A DNA stretch of 45,479 nucleotides from Saccharopolyspora shandongensis (lineage in GTDB: Bacteria; Actinomycetota; Actinomycetes; Mycobacteriales; Pseudonocardiaceae), in NCBI RefSeq assembly GCF_900106995.1, contig NZ_FNOK01000070.1, positions 1-45,479 of the forward strand, given 5' to 3'. The position numbers and the translations under genes are program-made. Below the pieces are notes generated by a model. It was given only the letters and a program-made list of their open reading frames with translations. It did not search any database and had not been told where the DNA came from. Every line of letters begins with the position of its first letter. Positions within the stretch are counted from its first letter, which is position 1. Shown in pieces: positions 19,734 to 26,937 of the stretch.

Positions 19734-19767
19734 AACGGCGCTCGCCTCCCCGGAGGCGGGCGCCGTT
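19734..19767 (+). terminator. Terminator of the sdh operon
   Basis: AACGGCGC (19734-19741) pairs with GCGCCGTT (19760-19767), with inner pairing of CGCCTCC/GGAGGCG, then CTGGTTT. It sits 15 bp after the sdhB stop and also faces the oppositely oriented small membrane gene, so it may serve both directions. Confidence 0.75.
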
Positions 19768-19818
19768 CTGGTTTCACGATTTCGCCTGGGATCGGGCGCT
19801 CTTCGCGCCCCGGGCCGG

Positions 19819-20046
19819 TCAGCGGCGGGTGGCGCGGAAGGCCCGCCAGCCGAGGACTCCGATGATCGTGCCCAGGACCAGGGAGACGATCGCGATCACG
19901 AAGTGGACGATCAGGTAGGACGTCGGCGAGCCGCCTGCCCAGGAGCGGTCGCTGTTCCAGATGTTGCGCATGAAGTTCGGCCACAGCAGGTACGACCAGA
20001 CGCCGAAGGACAGCAGGAACAGCGCAACGCGGCGGGAAATTGTCAC
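19819..20046 (-). CDS. SCO4848-type small membrane protein
   Basis: A protein of 75 aa with two hydrophobic helices (about 5-24 and 44-67) and a short basic C terminus. The motif VWSYLLWPNFMRNIWNSDRSW, read in parts (SYLLWPNF, RNIWND/S), is what I remember of the SCO4848 family in Streptomyces, which also lies between sdh genes and a D-Ala-D-Ala carboxypeptidase. The function is unknown. The start is GTG 20046, with no clear ribosome site. It is divergent from the carboxypeptidase. Confidence 0.75.
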   Translation of the reverse strand: MTISRRVALFLLSFGVWSYLLWPNFMRNIWNSDRSWAGGSPTSYLIVHFVIAIVSLVLGTIIGVLGWRAFRATRR

Positions 20047-20125
20047 GGCCCCCAGTATCCGCTGTAACCTGCTTCACCCACCTGCCCGGGTGGTGGTCAG
20101 CGTCTCGCCGCGCACCGGGATTGGT

Positions 20126-20141
20126 TAGCCTGCTTCGTGTG
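20126..20141 (+). promoter_or_regulatory. Possible leaderless promoter of the carboxypeptidase gene
   Basis: TAGCCT (20126-20131) is followed by seven bases and GTG 20139, which is in frame with ATG 20169. If used, the protein would gain ten residues before the signal peptide. Confidence 0.35.
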
Positions 20142-20168
20142 CCTCAGAGTGCCTGCGGTCCGCTCCGC

Positions 20169-21416
20169 ATGAAGTCCGTGCTCCGCGTGGCCGTTTGCAC
20201 CATCGCGGCCGCGCTCGTGCTGGGGACCGGCGGCACCGCCGCGGCCCAGCCGCCGGCCGCGTGCCCCAACATCGCCCCACCGCCGCCGGTGGACACCTCC
20301 GAGGTGCCCGCGCCGGGCATGCCGGTGCCCGAACCGGTGCCGGTGCCGGAGAACCCCGTCGGCGGCGACCGCCTGGTGGAGTGCGGCGTGGTCATCGCGC
20401 AGGGGCTGCCGGAGCCGCCCGCCGAGGTGACCGCCGCCAGCTGGGTGCTGGCCGATCTGGACAGCGGCGCCGTGCTGGCGGCGAGGGATCCGCACGCCCG
20501 GCACCGCCCGGCGTCCACCATCAAGGTGCTCACCGCGCTCACCGCGATCCACGCGCTGCGGCTGGACGACACGATCGTCGTCACCCAGGAGGACGCCAAC
20601 CAGGAGGGCAGCCGGGTCGGGCTGAGCCCGGGCGTCACCTACACGGTGCAGCAGGTGCTGACCGGGCTGATCATGCGGTCCGGCAACGACGCCGCGCACG
20701 CGCTCGCCATGAAGATGGGCGGCGTGGAGGTCACGCTCGACAAGGTCAACGCGCTGGCCCGCGAGCTCGGCGCGCTGGACACCCGGGTCGCGACGCCGTC
20801 CGGCCTGGACGGCCCGGGCATGAGCACCTCGGCCTACGACCTGGCCGTCGTCTTCCGCGCGGCGATGAGCGAGCCCGCGTTCGCGTCGATCGCCGCGACC
20901 CACAACACGCAGCTGCCGGGCAAGCCAGACGGCCCGCCGCTGGAGGTCTGGTCCGACAACCAGGTGCTGCTGAACTACCCGGGCGGCATCGGCGGCAAGA
21001 CCGGGTTCACCGACGACGCGCGGCACACGTTCATCGGGGCCGCCGAGCGCGACGGGCGCCGGCTGGTGGCGGTGCTGATGCGCGGCGAGAACCAGCCGGT
21101 CCGGCAGTCCCAGCAGACCATGCGCCTGCTGGACTACGGGTTCGGGCTCAGCGACGACGCCCCGGTGGGCCGGCTGGTGACGACGTCACCCGAACCGCCC
21201 TACGTGGACGCCGACGCCCCTGCCGCGCAGGCGAAGGCGGACGCGTCGGAGAACGGCCGGCCGCAGGAGTCGTCGATGTTCGGCACGGTCGGCGGGCCGT
21301 TGACGCTGATCGTGATCCTGGCCGTCGCGGCGATCGGCGTCTTGACGCTCCGCCGGCGCCGCGCGCGGCTCGCCGCCGCCGCGCGCCGCAGGCACAACGG
21401 CAACGACCACCCCTGA
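20169..21416 (+). CDS. D-alanyl-D-alanine carboxypeptidase (DacB/DacC type, S11)
   Basis: A protein of about 415 aa. It trims the terminal D-Ala from peptidoglycan pentapeptides outside the membrane. The signal peptide is MKSVLRVAVC...GTAAAQ, followed by a long proline/valine-rich linker. The penicillin-binding motifs are S116-T-I-K119 (RPASTIKVLTAL), S171-G-N173 and K277-T-G279 (GKTGFTDDARHT). Near the C terminus is a membrane helix (GGPLTLIVILAVAAIGVLTL) and a strongly basic cytoplasmic tail, so the enzyme is anchored. The start could instead be GTG 20139. It matches the SCO4847 position beside SCO4848. Confidence 0.9.
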   Translation: MKSVLRVAVCTIAAALVLGTGGTAAAQPPAACPNIAPPPPVDTSEVPAPGMPVPEPVPVPENPVGGDRLVECGVVIAQGLPEPPAEVTAASWVLADLDSGAVLAARDPHARHRPASTIKVLTALTAIHALRLDDTIVVTQEDANQEGSRVGLSPGVTYTVQQVLTGLIMRSGNDAAHALAMKMGGVEVTLDKVNALARELGALDTRVATPSGLDGPGMSTSAYDLAVVFRAAMSEPAFASIAATHNTQLPGKPDGPPLEVWSDNQVLLNYPGGIGGKTGFTDDARHTFIGAAERDGRRLVAVLMRGENQPVRQSQQTMRLLDYGFGLSDDAPVGRLVTTSPEPPYVDADAPAAQAKADASENGRPQESSMFGTVGGPLTLIVILAVAAIGVLTLRRRRARLAAAARRRHNGNDHP

Positions 21417-21427
21417 CGGAAACCTCT

Positions 21428-21444
21428 TCCGGCGCGTCGCCGGA
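21428..21444 (+). terminator. Short hairpin after the carboxypeptidase
   Basis: TCCGGCG-CGT-CGCCGGA, a perfect 7-bp stem 11 bp past the stop codon and just before the AT-rich operator of the next operon. Confidence 0.4.
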
Positions 21445-21450
21445 TGTGCT

Positions 21451-21487
21451 CCAATTAGTTAACGGTACCGGTTCGTTAATTAATTGG
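21451..21487 (+). promoter_or_regulatory. Palindromic operator of the monooxygenase/TetR operon
   Basis: CCAATTAGTTAACG (21451-21464) and CGTTAATTAATTGG (21474-21487) are 14-bp inverted arms with one mismatch around a 9-bp centre containing GGTACC. The site is sharply AT-rich in GC-rich DNA. The right arm runs into the ribosome site (GGAG 21486-21489) of the monooxygenase. The downstream TetR gene in the same operon is the obvious binder, which would give autoregulated, inducible control. That link is inference. Confidence 0.7.
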
Positions 21488-21494
21488 AGCGGCC

Positions 21495-22964
21495 ATGGAG
21501 ACGACAACCGCACTGGTGGTGGGCGCCGGGCCGGCTGGCCTGGCGCTGGCCTGCGGGCTTCGACAGCACGGCGTCGCGGTGCGCGTGATCGACCGAGCGG
21601 CCGGACCGGCGAGCACCTCGCGGGCGAACATCCTGCACGCCCGCGGAGTCGAGGTGCTGAACCGGCTGGGAGCTCTCGGCGACCTGCCGGACCGCGCGCT
21701 GCACGCCGTCCGGATGACCTTCCACGTCGAGGAGAAGCCGCTGGCCACGGTCAGCTTCGGCCAGATCGAGGGCAACCAGCTCTCGGCCCTGCTGTTGTCG
21801 CAGGCCGAGGTGGAGGCCGTCCTGCGGGAGCGGCTCGCCGAGCTCGGCGGCACCGTCGAATGGGGCCGTGAGCTGACCGGCCTCGACCAGCGGCCCGACG
21901 GCGTCACCGCTGAGTTGCGGGATGGCAGCTTGAGCGCCGAGTACGTGGCGGGGTGCGACGGCGCGCACAGCGCGGTCCGAAAGCTCAGCGGCATCGGCTT
22001 TCCCGGCGTCCCGCTGGTCGACCAGTGGCTGCTGGCCGACGTCCGCGCCGACTGGCCCCTGGACCGCACCGGTTCATCCGGGTGGTTCCACCGGGACGGC
22101 TTGTTCTTCGCGATGCCGATGCGCAACGGAGCGGACGACGCGTGGCGGCTGATGGCCGACGTCCGCGCGGGCGACGCCGACGACGTCCTCGACCGGCTGC
22201 GGGAATTGCTGCCCGAGCGCACCGGCCGGACCGACGCGAAGATCCGCGACGTGGCTTGGACGTCGACCTTCCGCATCCACCGCCGCCTCGCCGACCGCTA
22301 CCGCGACGGGCGCGTGCTGCTCGTCGGCGACGCCGCGCACATCCACAGCCCGTTCGGCGGCCAGGGCATGAACACCGGCATCGGCGACGCCGAGAACCTG
22401 GCCTGGAAGCTCGCGCTGGTCGTGCAGCGCCGCGCCGACCCGGCGCTGCTGGACACCTACCAGGCCGAACGGCGGCCGCTGGCCGAGGACGTGCTGCGCA
22501 GCACCACGGCGAACACCAAGATCATGCTGGCCGATGGCGCGGTCGCCCGGTTCGCCCGCGACCGGCTCGTCACCCCGTTGGCGAACCTCGGCGTGGTGCA
22601 ACGGCGGGCGACCTGGCTGGCCTCGCAGCTCTGGGTCAGCTACCGCAAAGGCCCGCTCGGCTCGCGGCGAGGCCCCCGGCCGCGGCCCGGTGACCGGGTG
22701 CCCGACCTGGCGTGCCGGGGCGACCGCGGGCCGACCCGGTTGCACGCCGAGCTCGGCGGGAAGTGGGTGCTGCTCGCTCCGCCGGGGACGAGTTTGGAAG
22801 TCCTTGCGCCGCTGGGAGAACATGTCGTACGCCTCGCACCGGACCGGCCGCAGCGGGACGTCTGGCTGATCCGGCCCGACGCGCATCTCGCGTGGCGCGG
22901 GACGGAATTGCACTCCCTGGCGCGATGGCTCGGCAACGCGCTCGGCAACGGAAGGACGACATGA
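21495..22964 (+). CDS. FAD-dependent aromatic monooxygenase (PHBH fold)
   Basis: A protein of 489 aa. The N-terminal GXGXXG FAD site is ALVVGAGPAGLALACGL. The DG motif is AGCDGAHSAVRKLSG. The second FAD motif is LLVGDAAHIHSPFGGQGMN, with GIGDAENLAWKLA after it. A C-terminal thioredoxin-like region begins near residue 390. This is the class A flavin hydroxylase family that includes antibiotic-inactivating (rifampicin, tetracycline) and polyketide-tailoring enzymes. The substrate cannot be told here. Cotranscription with a TetR regulator fits a detoxification role. The TetR gene starts inside its stop (ATGA, 22961-22964). Confidence 0.9.
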   Translation: METTTALVVGAGPAGLALACGLRQHGVAVRVIDRAAGPASTSRANILHARGVEVLNRLGALGDLPDRALHAVRMTFHVEEKPLATVSFGQIEGNQLSALLLSQAEVEAVLRERLAELGGTVEWGRELTGLDQRPDGVTAELRDGSLSAEYVAGCDGAHSAVRKLSGIGFPGVPLVDQWLLADVRADWPLDRTGSSGWFHRDGLFFAMPMRNGADDAWRLMADVRAGDADDVLDRLRELLPERTGRTDAKIRDVAWTSTFRIHRRLADRYRDGRVLLVGDAAHIHSPFGGQGMNTGIGDAENLAWKLALVVQRRADPALLDTYQAERRPLAEDVLRSTTANTKIMLADGAVARFARDRLVTPLANLGVVQRRATWLASQLWVSYRKGPLGSRRGPRPRPGDRVPDLACRGDRGPTRLHAELGGKWVLLAPPGTSLEVLAPLGEHVVRLAPDRPQRDVWLIRPDAHLAWRGTELHSLARWLGNALGNGRTT

Positions 22965-23587
22965 CCAACCGTCGCGGACGACCGCGCAATCCCGCCGCGG
23001 ACAAAGCGATCCTGCAGGCCGCGCTGGACCTGTTCATCGAGGGCGGCGTCGAAGGCACCAGCATCGAGCAGATCGCCAAGCGGGCCGGGGTCGGCAAGCT
23101 CACCGTGTACCGGCGCTGGGACTCCAAGGAAGCGGTGATCGCCGCCGCGATCGAGTCCGCCCGCGACGAGATTCCCGAGACGATGCCGGCGGACTTCGCC
23201 GACCTACCCGTCGCCGCGCTGGTCGAGAAGGCCCTGCCCGGGCTCGCCGAGGCGATCGCCGACCCCCGGCTGCGCGCGATGATCGCCCGCGTCTTCGGTT
23301 CCAGCGTCAGCAACCCGGCGCTGATGGCGACCTACTGGGAGAACTACGTCGTGCCGCGGCGGCGCATCACCCGCGCGTTGCTGGAACGCGCGCAGGCCGA
23401 CGGGGTGCTCGACGCCGCCGCGGACCCGGACGTGCTGATCGACATGATGGTCGGCGCCGTGCTGTTCCGCCTCATCCAGCCGGAACCGCTGGATGCCGCC
23501 GGAGCCCGCGAGTACCTGGAGTCGGTCTACCGCCGGGCCGGACTGCTCGACACTCCGATCGAAACTCCGGTTCGAGAACGGCGATGA
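22961..23587 (+). CDS. TetR family regulator of the monooxygenase operon
   Basis: A protein of about 208 aa. The N-terminal helix-turn-helix reads AALDLFIEGGVEGTSIEQIA, then AGVGKLTVYRRWDSKEAVI, the TetR signature. The C-terminal ligand domain ends ...EYLESVYRRAGLLDTP, with VGAVLFRLIQPEPLD as in the TetR_C_11-like group. The start ATG overlaps the monooxygenase stop, so it is made from the same mRNA. It likely binds the palindrome at 21451-21487 and releases on binding a substrate of the enzyme. It converges with the WYL gene, with repeat C in between. Confidence 0.92.
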   Translation: MTNRRGRPRNPAADKAILQAALDLFIEGGVEGTSIEQIAKRAGVGKLTVYRRWDSKEAVIAAAIESARDEIPETMPADFADLPVAALVEKALPGLAEAIADPRLRAMIARVFGSSVSNPALMATYWENYVVPRRRITRALLERAQADGVLDAAADPDVLIDMMVGAVLFRLIQPEPLDAAGAREYLESVYRRAGLLDTPIETPVRERR

Positions 23588-23593
23588 GACGCA

Positions 23594-23607
23594 GTTTCAA
23601 TTGAAAC
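23594..23607. repeat. Perfect dyad GTTTCAATTGAAAC (empty-site-like)
   Basis: A 14-bp perfect palindrome seven bases after the TetR stop. The same dyad forms the centre of the site into which repeat C is inserted 36 bp further on. It may be an unoccupied example of the target. Confidence 0.6.
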
Positions 23608-23642
23608 CGTGCACGACGATCTCCGGTTGACCACAGTTTCAA

Positions 23643-23898
23643 TTGAGCGTTTTTCATCTTGGTTGGTGGCCGCAGCCGCGACGGCTTACGGGCCGTGTCC
23701 CGGAAGCAGTCGCATGCGCCGCAGGCGCATAGCCCACCTACGCAGCTCGCACCGCCGCGGGTTCTCAGCGTTCGCCTGGCGAGGACGGCCCAAGCCGCCG
23801 TGTATTGGACATACATCAGGTTGGGCACCCACAGTCCAGGCGGGCGCTGAGGTTCCGCTACCCGCACCGCCACGCAAATCGAGGTTGGAAAAACCTCA
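23643..23898 (-). mobile_element. Structured dispersed repeat, copy C (complete, 256 bp)
   Basis: Read on the minus strand it starts TGAGGTTTTTCC, as copy B does, and ends ...GATGAAAAACGCTCAA. The left half is almost identical to B; the right half has diverged in sequence but keeps the folds. The central stem is GCCCAA/TTGGGC (23788-23793, 23821-23826) with the TGTAT/ATACA tip. The side hairpin is ATGCGCC-GCA-GGCGCAT (23714-23730). The flanks GACCACAGTTTCAA and TTGAAACTGTGGTC are exact reverse complements, so the element occupies the centre of a 28-bp palindrome. It lies between convergent genes; the WYL stop (23911-23913) falls at the edge of that palindrome. Confidence 0.85.
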
Positions 23899-23910
23899 TT
23901 GAAACTGTGG

Positions 23911-24876
23911 TCACCCGTCCACAGCCGAGTCATGACCTGCCTGGGCCATCAGTCGGACCGCGAGCTCGCGCACGGCAGAGCGCAGTTCGTCCGGGCGGCG
24001 GATGACGAACGGCCAGCCCAGCCCGGCGAGCATCTGCGCCATGCCGTCCAGGTGCTCCACGCGCATCGACAGCAGCACACCATCGGAGGTTTCCGCGAAA
24101 GTGCCCACGGAGGGCGGAATCCGGGTCCGGGCCCGTTCCGGCGTGGTCTTCAGCAGCACCTCGACCTCGTGCGCGTACGGGACGCCGGCCAGCGACGTCG
24201 TGACCTGCCGCACCGGGTCGGCGTCGGGCGGCATCTCGAAGGTTTCGGCGCGCAGCTCGGTCGACCGGATCCGGTCGACCCGGAAGGTGCGGACCTCGCC
24301 GCGGCCGTGGTCGTACCCGGTCACGTACCAGCGCCCGGAATGGAAGACCAGCCCGTGCGGGTCGAGCTCGCGCTCGCTGGCCGAGCCCTTCCAGGACACG
24401 TAGTTCAGCCGCACCCGGCGACGATGCCGCGCCGCCTCCGCCAGGGTCAGCACCGCCGCGGTCGCCGGAGCCGCGCCGTCCCGCGTGCCCATCGTGAAGC
24501 CGAGCGTCTCCTGCAGCGCCTGGACGCGGTCGCGCAGCGCGGGCGGGAGGACCCGCTGCACCTTGGCCAGCGCGGCCTCCGCGGCCGGCCCGGGGAGGCC
24601 GAGGCGTCGCCCGGTCAGCAGGCCGAGCACGACGGCGGTGGCCTCGTCGTCGGTGAGCATCAGCGGCGGCAGCTTGTACCCGGGCATCAGCCGGTATCCG
24701 CCGTACCGGCCGCGCTCGGCGACCACGGGAATGCCCAGCTCCACGAGCCGCTCGGCATACCGGCGGACGGTGCGCTGGTCCACGCCGAGGCGCTCGGCCA
24801 GCGCCGCTCCGCCGACCCGCTGGTTCGCCTGCAGCAGCTCCAGCATCGCCAGCAATCGGCTCGTCGGATGTGACAC
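23911..24876 (-). CDS. YafY-type WYL-domain transcriptional regulator
   Basis: A protein of 321 aa. The N-terminal winged helix (HTH_11) is SRLLAMLELLQANQRVGGAALAERLGVDQRTVRRYAERLVELG. The middle links through RGRYGGYRLMPGYKLPPL. The WYL domain (about residues 140-210) carries RRVRLNYVSWKGSASERELDPHGLVFHSGRWYVTGYD. A WCX-like C-terminal part follows. Such proteins usually control an adjacent gene, here the divergent alpha/beta hydrolase (91 bp apart), in response to a ligand bound by WYL. The last codons and stop overlap the palindrome that holds repeat C. Confidence 0.9.
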   Translation of the reverse strand: MSHPTSRLLAMLELLQANQRVGGAALAERLGVDQRTVRRYAERLVELGIPVVAERGRYGGYRLMPGYKLPPLMLTDDEATAVVLGLLTGRRLGLPGPAAEAALAKVQRVLPPALRDRVQALQETLGFTMGTRDGAAPATAAVLTLAEAARHRRRVRLNYVSWKGSASERELDPHGLVFHSGRWYVTGYDHGRGEVRTFRVDRIRSTELRAETFEMPPDADPVRQVTTSLAGVPYAHEVEVLLKTTPERARTRIPPSVGTFAETSDGVLLSMRVEHLDGMAQMLAGLGWPFVIRRPDELRSAVRELAVRLMAQAGHDSAVDG

Positions 24877-24967
24877 GCGTCTCCCGGGGGATCAATCAGG
24901 GCGAGTTCTGACCGGTATCGAGCCTAATGTCCAACGCATCGAATCCCACGGGGAAAGGAACGTCGAA

Positions 24968-25693
24968 ATGGCGACGATCGTGCTGGTTCCCGGCTTCTGG
25001 CTCGGAGCGTGGGCTTGGGAGGACGTGACGCGGGAGCTGCGGGAGCTGGGCCACGACGTCCACCCGGTGACGCTGCCCGGGCTCGCCGACCGCGCCGCCG
25101 AAGCCGGCCCCGAAGTCGGCGTCGAGAGCCACATCGCGGACCTGGTCGGGCGCATCGAGGGCAACGACCTCCGGGACGTCGTGCTGGTCGGGCACAGCGG
25201 CGGCAACGTGCCCGTCACCGGCGCCGCCGACCGCGTTCCGGACCGGGTCGCGCGCGTCGTCTACGTCGACGCCGGGCCGATGCCGAGCGGCATGTCCGTG
25301 CTCGATTCCAACCCGCCAGAGGTCCAGGCGGAGTGGCGCAAGGCGGTCGAGGCCGACGGCGACGGCTGGCGCCTCCCGCTGCCCGAGTTCGGCGCGGAGG
25401 ACCTCGCCGGGCTGTCCGACGAGCAACTGGCCCGCATGCGCGCCATGAGCACGCCGCAGCCGTTCGCCACCGTGACGCAGGCCCTGCAGCGGCCGGACGC
25501 CGTCCCGGACGTGCCGATCTCGGTGATCGCGTCCACGTTCACCCCGGAAGAGGTCAAGGCCCTGGTCGACGCCGGGATCCCGATGTTCGCACTGCTGGCC
25601 GGGGCCGACCTGCACCACCTGCCGACCGGGCACTGGCCGATGTTCTCGCGCCCCGCCGACCTCGCGGCGATGCTGTCGGACATCGCCGGCTGA
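24968..25693 (+). CDS. Alpha/beta hydrolase
   Basis: A protein of about 241 aa of the small esterase/hydroxynitrile-lyase-like type. It opens IVLVPGFWLGAWAWEDVTREL (oxyanion region), the nucleophile elbow is VLVGHSGGN, and the closing histidine is in HHLPTGHWPMFSRPADLA. The acid residue is less certain. The start is ATG 24968, preceded by AAAGGAACG. It is divergent from the WYL regulator, a common pairing in actinomycetes where the regulator controls the hydrolase. The natural substrate is unknown. Repeat D lies ten bases past its stop. Confidence 0.88.
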   Translation: MATIVLVPGFWLGAWAWEDVTRELRELGHDVHPVTLPGLADRAAEAGPEVGVESHIADLVGRIEGNDLRDVVLVGHSGGNVPVTGAADRVPDRVARVVYVDAGPMPSGMSVLDSNPPEVQAEWRKAVEADGDGWRLPLPEFGAEDLAGLSDEQLARMRAMSTPQPFATVTQALQRPDAVPDVPISVIASTFTPEEVKALVDAGIPMFALLAGADLHHLPTGHWPMFSRPADLAAMLSDIAG

Positions 25694-25710
25694 CGCCCCG
25701 CGATTTCCAT

Positions 25711-25804
25711 TGAGGTTTTTTCATCCTCGTTCCGCGTGGCGGTGCGGGTAGCGGAACCTCAGCGCCCGCCTGGACTGCGGGTGCCCAACCTGACGTATGT
25801 CCAA
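25711..25804 (+). repeat. Structured dispersed repeat, copy D (left half only)
   Basis: The flank GATTTCCAT is followed by TGAGGTTTTTTCATCCTCG and about 75 bp nearly identical to the left half of copies B and C. Similarity stops at GTATGTCCAA, at the tip of the central hairpin. What follows is the terminator hairpin of the convergent membrane gene. It is a broken copy lacking the right half. Confidence 0.8.
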
Positions 25805-25813
25805 GTCGTCCAC

Positions 25814-25850
25814 AACCTCCGGCGTGTCGTGCCCCGACTCGCCGGAGGTT
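25814..25850 (-). terminator. Terminator of the YihY-type gene
   Basis: AACCTCCGGCG (25814-25824) and CGCCGGAGGTT (25840-25850) form a perfect 11-bp stem, two bases beyond the stop codon of the leftward membrane gene. Confidence 0.75.
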
Positions 25851-25852
25851 GG

Positions 25853-26875
25853 TCAGCGCTTGCGGCGCCAGGCCCAGCCGGCGACGGCTCCGAGACCCAC
25901 CAGGCCCATCGTGGCGCGGACGCCCGCCCGCTCCCGCACCTGGACGACCGGGCGGATGATCGCCGGGCCCGGCGGCTGCGGCGGCGCCACCTCCATGTTC
26001 TCCCGGGCCGACGCCGTCCACGCCGTCACGAACAGGATGAACCGCGAGGCCAGGTTCGCGAACACCAGCAGACCGAGGACCGGGCCGAACGCCACGCCCG
26101 CCGGCGAGCTGGTGACGCTGTTCAGGTAGACCACGCCGACCTGCTTGAGGACCTCGAACCCGACGGCGGCGAACAGCGCACCCCACACCGCGCTGCGCAG
26201 CGTGACCGGCTTTCGCGGCAGCCGCGAAAGCACCCACAGGAACACCAGCCAGCTCGCCAGCAGCGACAGCACTATCGACAGCGCCCGCAGCGCGAACACC
26301 GCGGCCGGGCTGTCCTCGATCCCGACCAGCTCGAAAAACCACCGCCCGACCCCGCCACCGAGGGCGCTGATGCCCAGCGAGACGGCCATCGCCGCGCCGA
26401 GCCCGATCAGCGATCCCAGATCGGCGGCCATCCGCCGGATCATCGACTGGTTGCTGCCCTCCTGCGTCCACTGCGCGGTCAGCGCCTCGCGCAGGTTCGT
26501 CATCCAGCCCAGCCCCGAGTACAGCGCGGCGAGCAGGCCGATCACACCGACCGTCCCGGCCTGGCTGATCGCCTGCTCGACGACGCGGTTGAGCATGTCG
26601 CTCATCGCCGAGCTGGGCACCGCCGCGGTGATCGACGTCTGCAGCCGGCCGAGCAGCTCCGGGTTCCCGCCCAGCACGAAACCGGCCGAGGCGAAGGCGA
26701 TCATCAGCAGCGGCACCAGCGCGAGCACGCTGAAGTAGGTGATCGCGGCGGCGTAGTAGTCGCCGTACTGGCGCTGGTATCGCTCGAACGCGCGGATGAG
26801 GCGGTCCAGCCGCTCGTAGCGGCGGCGCAGCAGCGCTAGTCGTCCCGGTTTCGCTTCCTGCTCCTGACCGGCCAC
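25853..26875 (-). CDS. YihY/BrkB (YhjD-like) inner membrane protein
   Basis: A protein of 340 aa with about six membrane helices and a basic N terminus. The family signature is DYYAAAITYFSVLALVPLLMI, with LYSGLGWMTNLREALTAQW and ASSPAGVAFGPVLGLLVFANLASRFILF (TSSPAGVAFGPV is the later conserved loop). Members were once called RNase BN but are now regarded as membrane proteins of unclear transport function. The start is GTG 26875 with GGGAGG seven bases ahead. It follows trpS on the same strand after 62 bp, an arrangement common in actinobacteria. Confidence 0.88.
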   Translation of the reverse strand: MAGQEQEAKPGRLALLRRRYERLDRLIRAFERYQRQYGDYYAAAITYFSVLALVPLLMIAFASAGFVLGGNPELLGRLQTSITAAVPSSAMSDMLNRVVEQAISQAGTVGVIGLLAALYSGLGWMTNLREALTAQWTQEGSNQSMIRRMAADLGSLIGLGAAMAVSLGISALGGGVGRWFFELVGIEDSPAAVFALRALSIVLSLLASWLVFLWVLSRLPRKPVTLRSAVWGALFAAVGFEVLKQVGVVYLNSVTSSPAGVAFGPVLGLLVFANLASRFILFVTAWTASARENMEVAPPQPPGPAIIRPVVQVRERAGVRATMGLVGLGAVAGWAWRRKR

Positions 26876-26937
26876 GGTGCGCCTCCCGCCGCAACGGCAT
26901 CCCCCGAACGGTGGCAGGCTACCCGTGGATGATCAGT

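Noticed and set aside
23594..23607. Calling GTTTCAATTGAAAC a parS site
   Set aside because: The central CG of the ParB site is replaced by AT and no parAB genes are in the window. Only the similarity is noted.
23637..23904. Treating the long CCACAGTTTCAAT ends of copy C as the element's own terminal repeats
   Set aside because: Copies A, B and D do not carry CCACAG next to their ends. The shared part begins at TGAGG, so the longer symmetry belongs to the target palindrome.
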